In this document: one piece after another, positions 13,251 through 14,105 of the stretch
Numbering within the stretch: the stretch's first letter is position 1
Layout: every line of letters begins with the position of its first letter
NCBI GenBank assembly: GCA_044370655.1
Contig: JBILVD010000025.1
Coordinates: 1 to 14,105, forward strand
Reading direction: 5' to 3'
DNA: 14,105 nucleotides
DNA from: CAZFPN01 sp044370655
GTDB lineage: Bacteria > Pseudomonadota > Alphaproteobacteria > Rickettsiales > Deianiraeaceae
The notes under the pieces: model-generated
Seen by the model: only the letters and a program-made list of their open reading frames with translations
Database searches by the model: none
Told to the model about the DNA's origin: nothing
Made by a program: the position numbers and the translations under genes

Positions 13251-13805
13251 TTATTGCAAATTTTTCAAAAGATTTAAAGTTTGATAAGATGGGAGACCTA
13301 TAACTCCTGATAATGAACCAGAAATTTGTAAAATGAAGCTTTCCGCTATGCCGTTTATTGTGTATCCTCCTGCTTTCCCTATTCCTTCTTTGCTTTTAGT
13401 CAAGTTTTCTATTTCTTTTGAGGTTAATCGTTTAAATTTTATTCTTGTTTCTATGGTTCTAAACCGCTGTTTTGCCTTGTAAGTAATGCATACAGTTGTG
13501 TAGACCCTGTGGCTTCTGCCTGAGAGCATTTCCATAGCTTTTTTTACATCTTCGTCAGTGTTGCATTTGTCAATAATTCTTCTTCCAATGCAAACAACTG
13601 TATCTGCCGAGATTATTGTTTCGTTAGGGTATTTTTCTGCAATTTTTAAACCTTTTGCTTTTGCAAGACGTAAAGAAAGCATTTTTGGAAGCTCTTTTTT
13701 AAGAGGTTCTTCGTCTATTTCGGGGCTTAAAATTAAATCTGGCTTTATACCTATTTTATTTAGAATTTCAAGCCTTCCTTTTGAAGATGAACCAAGAATT
13801 AACAT
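13251..13805 (-). CDS. maf: Maf-family nucleotide pyrophosphatase
   Basis: Maf proteins hydrolyse nucleoside triphosphates to monophosphates, acting on dTTP, UTP or modified pyrimidines, and are thought to clean the nucleotide pool. The 184 residues show LILGSSSKGRLEIL at the N-terminus (family LILAS-S-RR). Further blocks are TIISADTVV with the catalytic Asp at about 68, MLSGRSHRVYTTV, and GIGKAGGYTINGIAESFI. The last block reads GSLSGVIGLPSY, where most relatives have GSYSNVVGLP. Substrate preference (dTTP/UTP versus 7-methyl-GTP type) cannot be settled here. The gene starts 13 bases after the encoded CCA of tRNA-Lys on the same strand, so both likely share one transcript. There is no Shine-Dalgarno sequence. 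Confidence 0.9.
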   Translation of the reverse strand: MLILGSSSKGRLEILNKIGIKPDLILSPEIDEEPLKKELPKMLSLRLAKAKGLKIAEKYPNETIISADTVVCIGRRIIDKCNTDEDVKKAMEMLSGRSHRVYTTVCITYKAKQRFRTIETRIKFKRLTSKEIENLTKSKEGIGKAGGYTINGIAESFILQISGSLSGVIGLPSYQTLNLLKNLQ

Positions 13806-13818
13806 AGAAAATAAAAAG

Positions 13819-13894
13819 TGGTGAGTACGGTGGGAATCGAACCCACGACAACTTGATTAAAAGTCAAGTGCTCTACCGACTGAGCTACGTACTC
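13819..13894 (-). tRNA. tRNA-Lys (anticodon UUU), CCA encoded
   Basis: Read on the minus strand, the cloverleaf is complete. The acceptor GAGTACG pairs with CGTACTC, and the D arm is GCTC-AGTCGGTA-GAGC. The anticodon stem CTTGA/TCAAG encloses CTTTTAA, with anticodon TTT. The variable loop is TTGTC, and the T arm GTGGG-TTCGATT-CCCAC. The discriminator A is followed by a genomically encoded CCA. Total length is 76 bases. A run of T follows immediately but without a further hairpin, and the maf ATG comes 13 bases after CCA. Confidence 0.98.
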
Positions 13895-14097
13895 ATAAGA
13901 GAATGTTTAAAATTTATGTAATTAATTTTTTTAAAAGTCAAGATTTTTTTAAAATTTTTATTTGGCTTTACATTAAACAATAAATATCCCTTCTTTAGTT
14001 TTTTTGCTAGGTTGTATTTTTCAACCTTAACTTTTTGGTATATAGGACTTTCTTGGCTTACTTCTGCGGTTTTAAAAAATTTGTATAAAGTCTTCAT
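13885..14097 (-). CDS. Doubtful 70-residue lysine-rich ORF overlapping tRNA-Lys
   Basis: I do not recognise this protein. It starts at ATG 14097 (MKTLYKFFKTAEVSQE), is rich in Lys, Asn and Phe, and has no signal peptide or membrane segment. Its first 50 or so codons look plausibly coding (YQKVKVEKYNLAKKLKKGYL). The last 20 run through the predicted tRNA promoter, and the stop TAG lies within the tRNA 5' end, a 10-base overlap. Either it is a genuine short gene whose tail overlaps the tRNA promoter, or it is a chance or decayed frame. Only eight bases of upstream context are present in the window. Confidence 0.35.
   Translation of the reverse strand: MKTLYKFFKTAEVSQESPIYQKVKVEKYNLAKKLKKGYLLFNVKPNKNFKKILTFKKINYINFKHSLMST
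13913..13941 (-). promoter_or_regulatory. Predicted promoter of tRNA-Lys-maf
   Basis: On the minus strand, TTGACT (13941-13936) and CATAAA (13918-13913) are 17 bases apart. RNA would start near 13906, about 12 bases before the tRNA 5' end. The box lies inside the doubtful ORF at 13885-14097. Confidence 0.5.
13926..13947 (-). repeat. Copy 2 of a 22-base promoter block
   Basis: This is identical over 22 bases, in the transcription direction, to 2278-2299 in front of the porin. It includes the TTGACT -35 box and its flanking A runs. Confidence 0.6.
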
Positions 14098-14105
14098 AAT
14101 ATGTG

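Noticed and set aside
1..14105. Phage, insertion sequence, CRISPR or defence island
   Set aside because: No transposase, integrase, terminal inverted repeats, spaced direct repeats or nuclease/toxin pairs are visible. All long frames are housekeeping genes.

Overview
The window is a compact, AT-rich stretch (roughly one third G+C by eye) of a bacterial chromosome. The closest protein resemblance I can recall is to alphaproteobacteria, and within them to the Rickettsiales. dCTP deaminase is the best witness: it is the short alphaproteobacterial type, and long blocks read like the rickettsial proteins. Ribosomal proteins S4, S5, S8 and S14, the short RNase D and the single-gene layout agree. 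Intact pyrB and argB argue against a genome as reduced as Rickettsia itself. No phage, insertion sequence, CRISPR array or defence locus is visible. This is housekeeping sequence, so the interesting points lie in its organisation and expression signals.

Layout. Positions 1-196 hold no convincing gene, apart from a promoter for a small basic protein of unknown function (197-460). The 3' end of that gene overlaps pyrB (438-1349). pyrB runs head-on into rpsT-rnd (2211 to 1338, minus strand). A divergent promoter pair at about 2247-2312 drives rpsT leftwards and an outer-membrane porin rightwards. The porin is followed tightly by a LapA-like membrane protein and acpS. rpsU has its own promoter and is followed by argB and a lone pstB. 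rmuC (minus) converges on pstB and diverges from ftsW. A five-gene ribosomal block, rpsN-rpsH-rplF-rplR-rpsE (8972-11208), has its own promoter. It meets dcd head-on, sharing the four bases of the stop codons. dcd, yebC and rpsD form a minus-strand operon transcribed rpsD-yebC-dcd. Upstream of it, also on the minus strand, tRNA-Lys(UUU) and maf are almost fused. A doubtful 70-codon ORF lies at the right edge.

Functionally, the window covers translation (S20, S21, S14, S8, L6, L18, S5, S4, tRNA-Lys), pyrimidine supply (PyrB, Dcd), arginine synthesis (ArgB) and envelope and division (porin, LapA-like, FtsW). It also covers carrier-protein activation (AcpS), phosphate uptake (PstB), nucleic-acid and nucleotide maintenance (RNase D, RmuC, Maf) and a YebC-family regulator or translation factor.

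The most notable pattern is that nearly every gene lacks a Shine-Dalgarno sequence, and several intergenic gaps are too short to hold one. The clear exception is rpsU, encoding bS21, which has AAAGG five bases before its ATG. A similar arrangement, in which S21 is tied to anti-Shine-Dalgarno control, is known from Bacteroidetes. Seeing it in an alphaproteobacterium-like genome deserves a genome-wide check. Other notable points are the fragmented spc operon, a tRNA placed 13 bases before the maf start codon, a 22-base promoter block shared by the porin and tRNA-Lys, and unusual insertions or substitutions in FtsW, S14 and ArgB.
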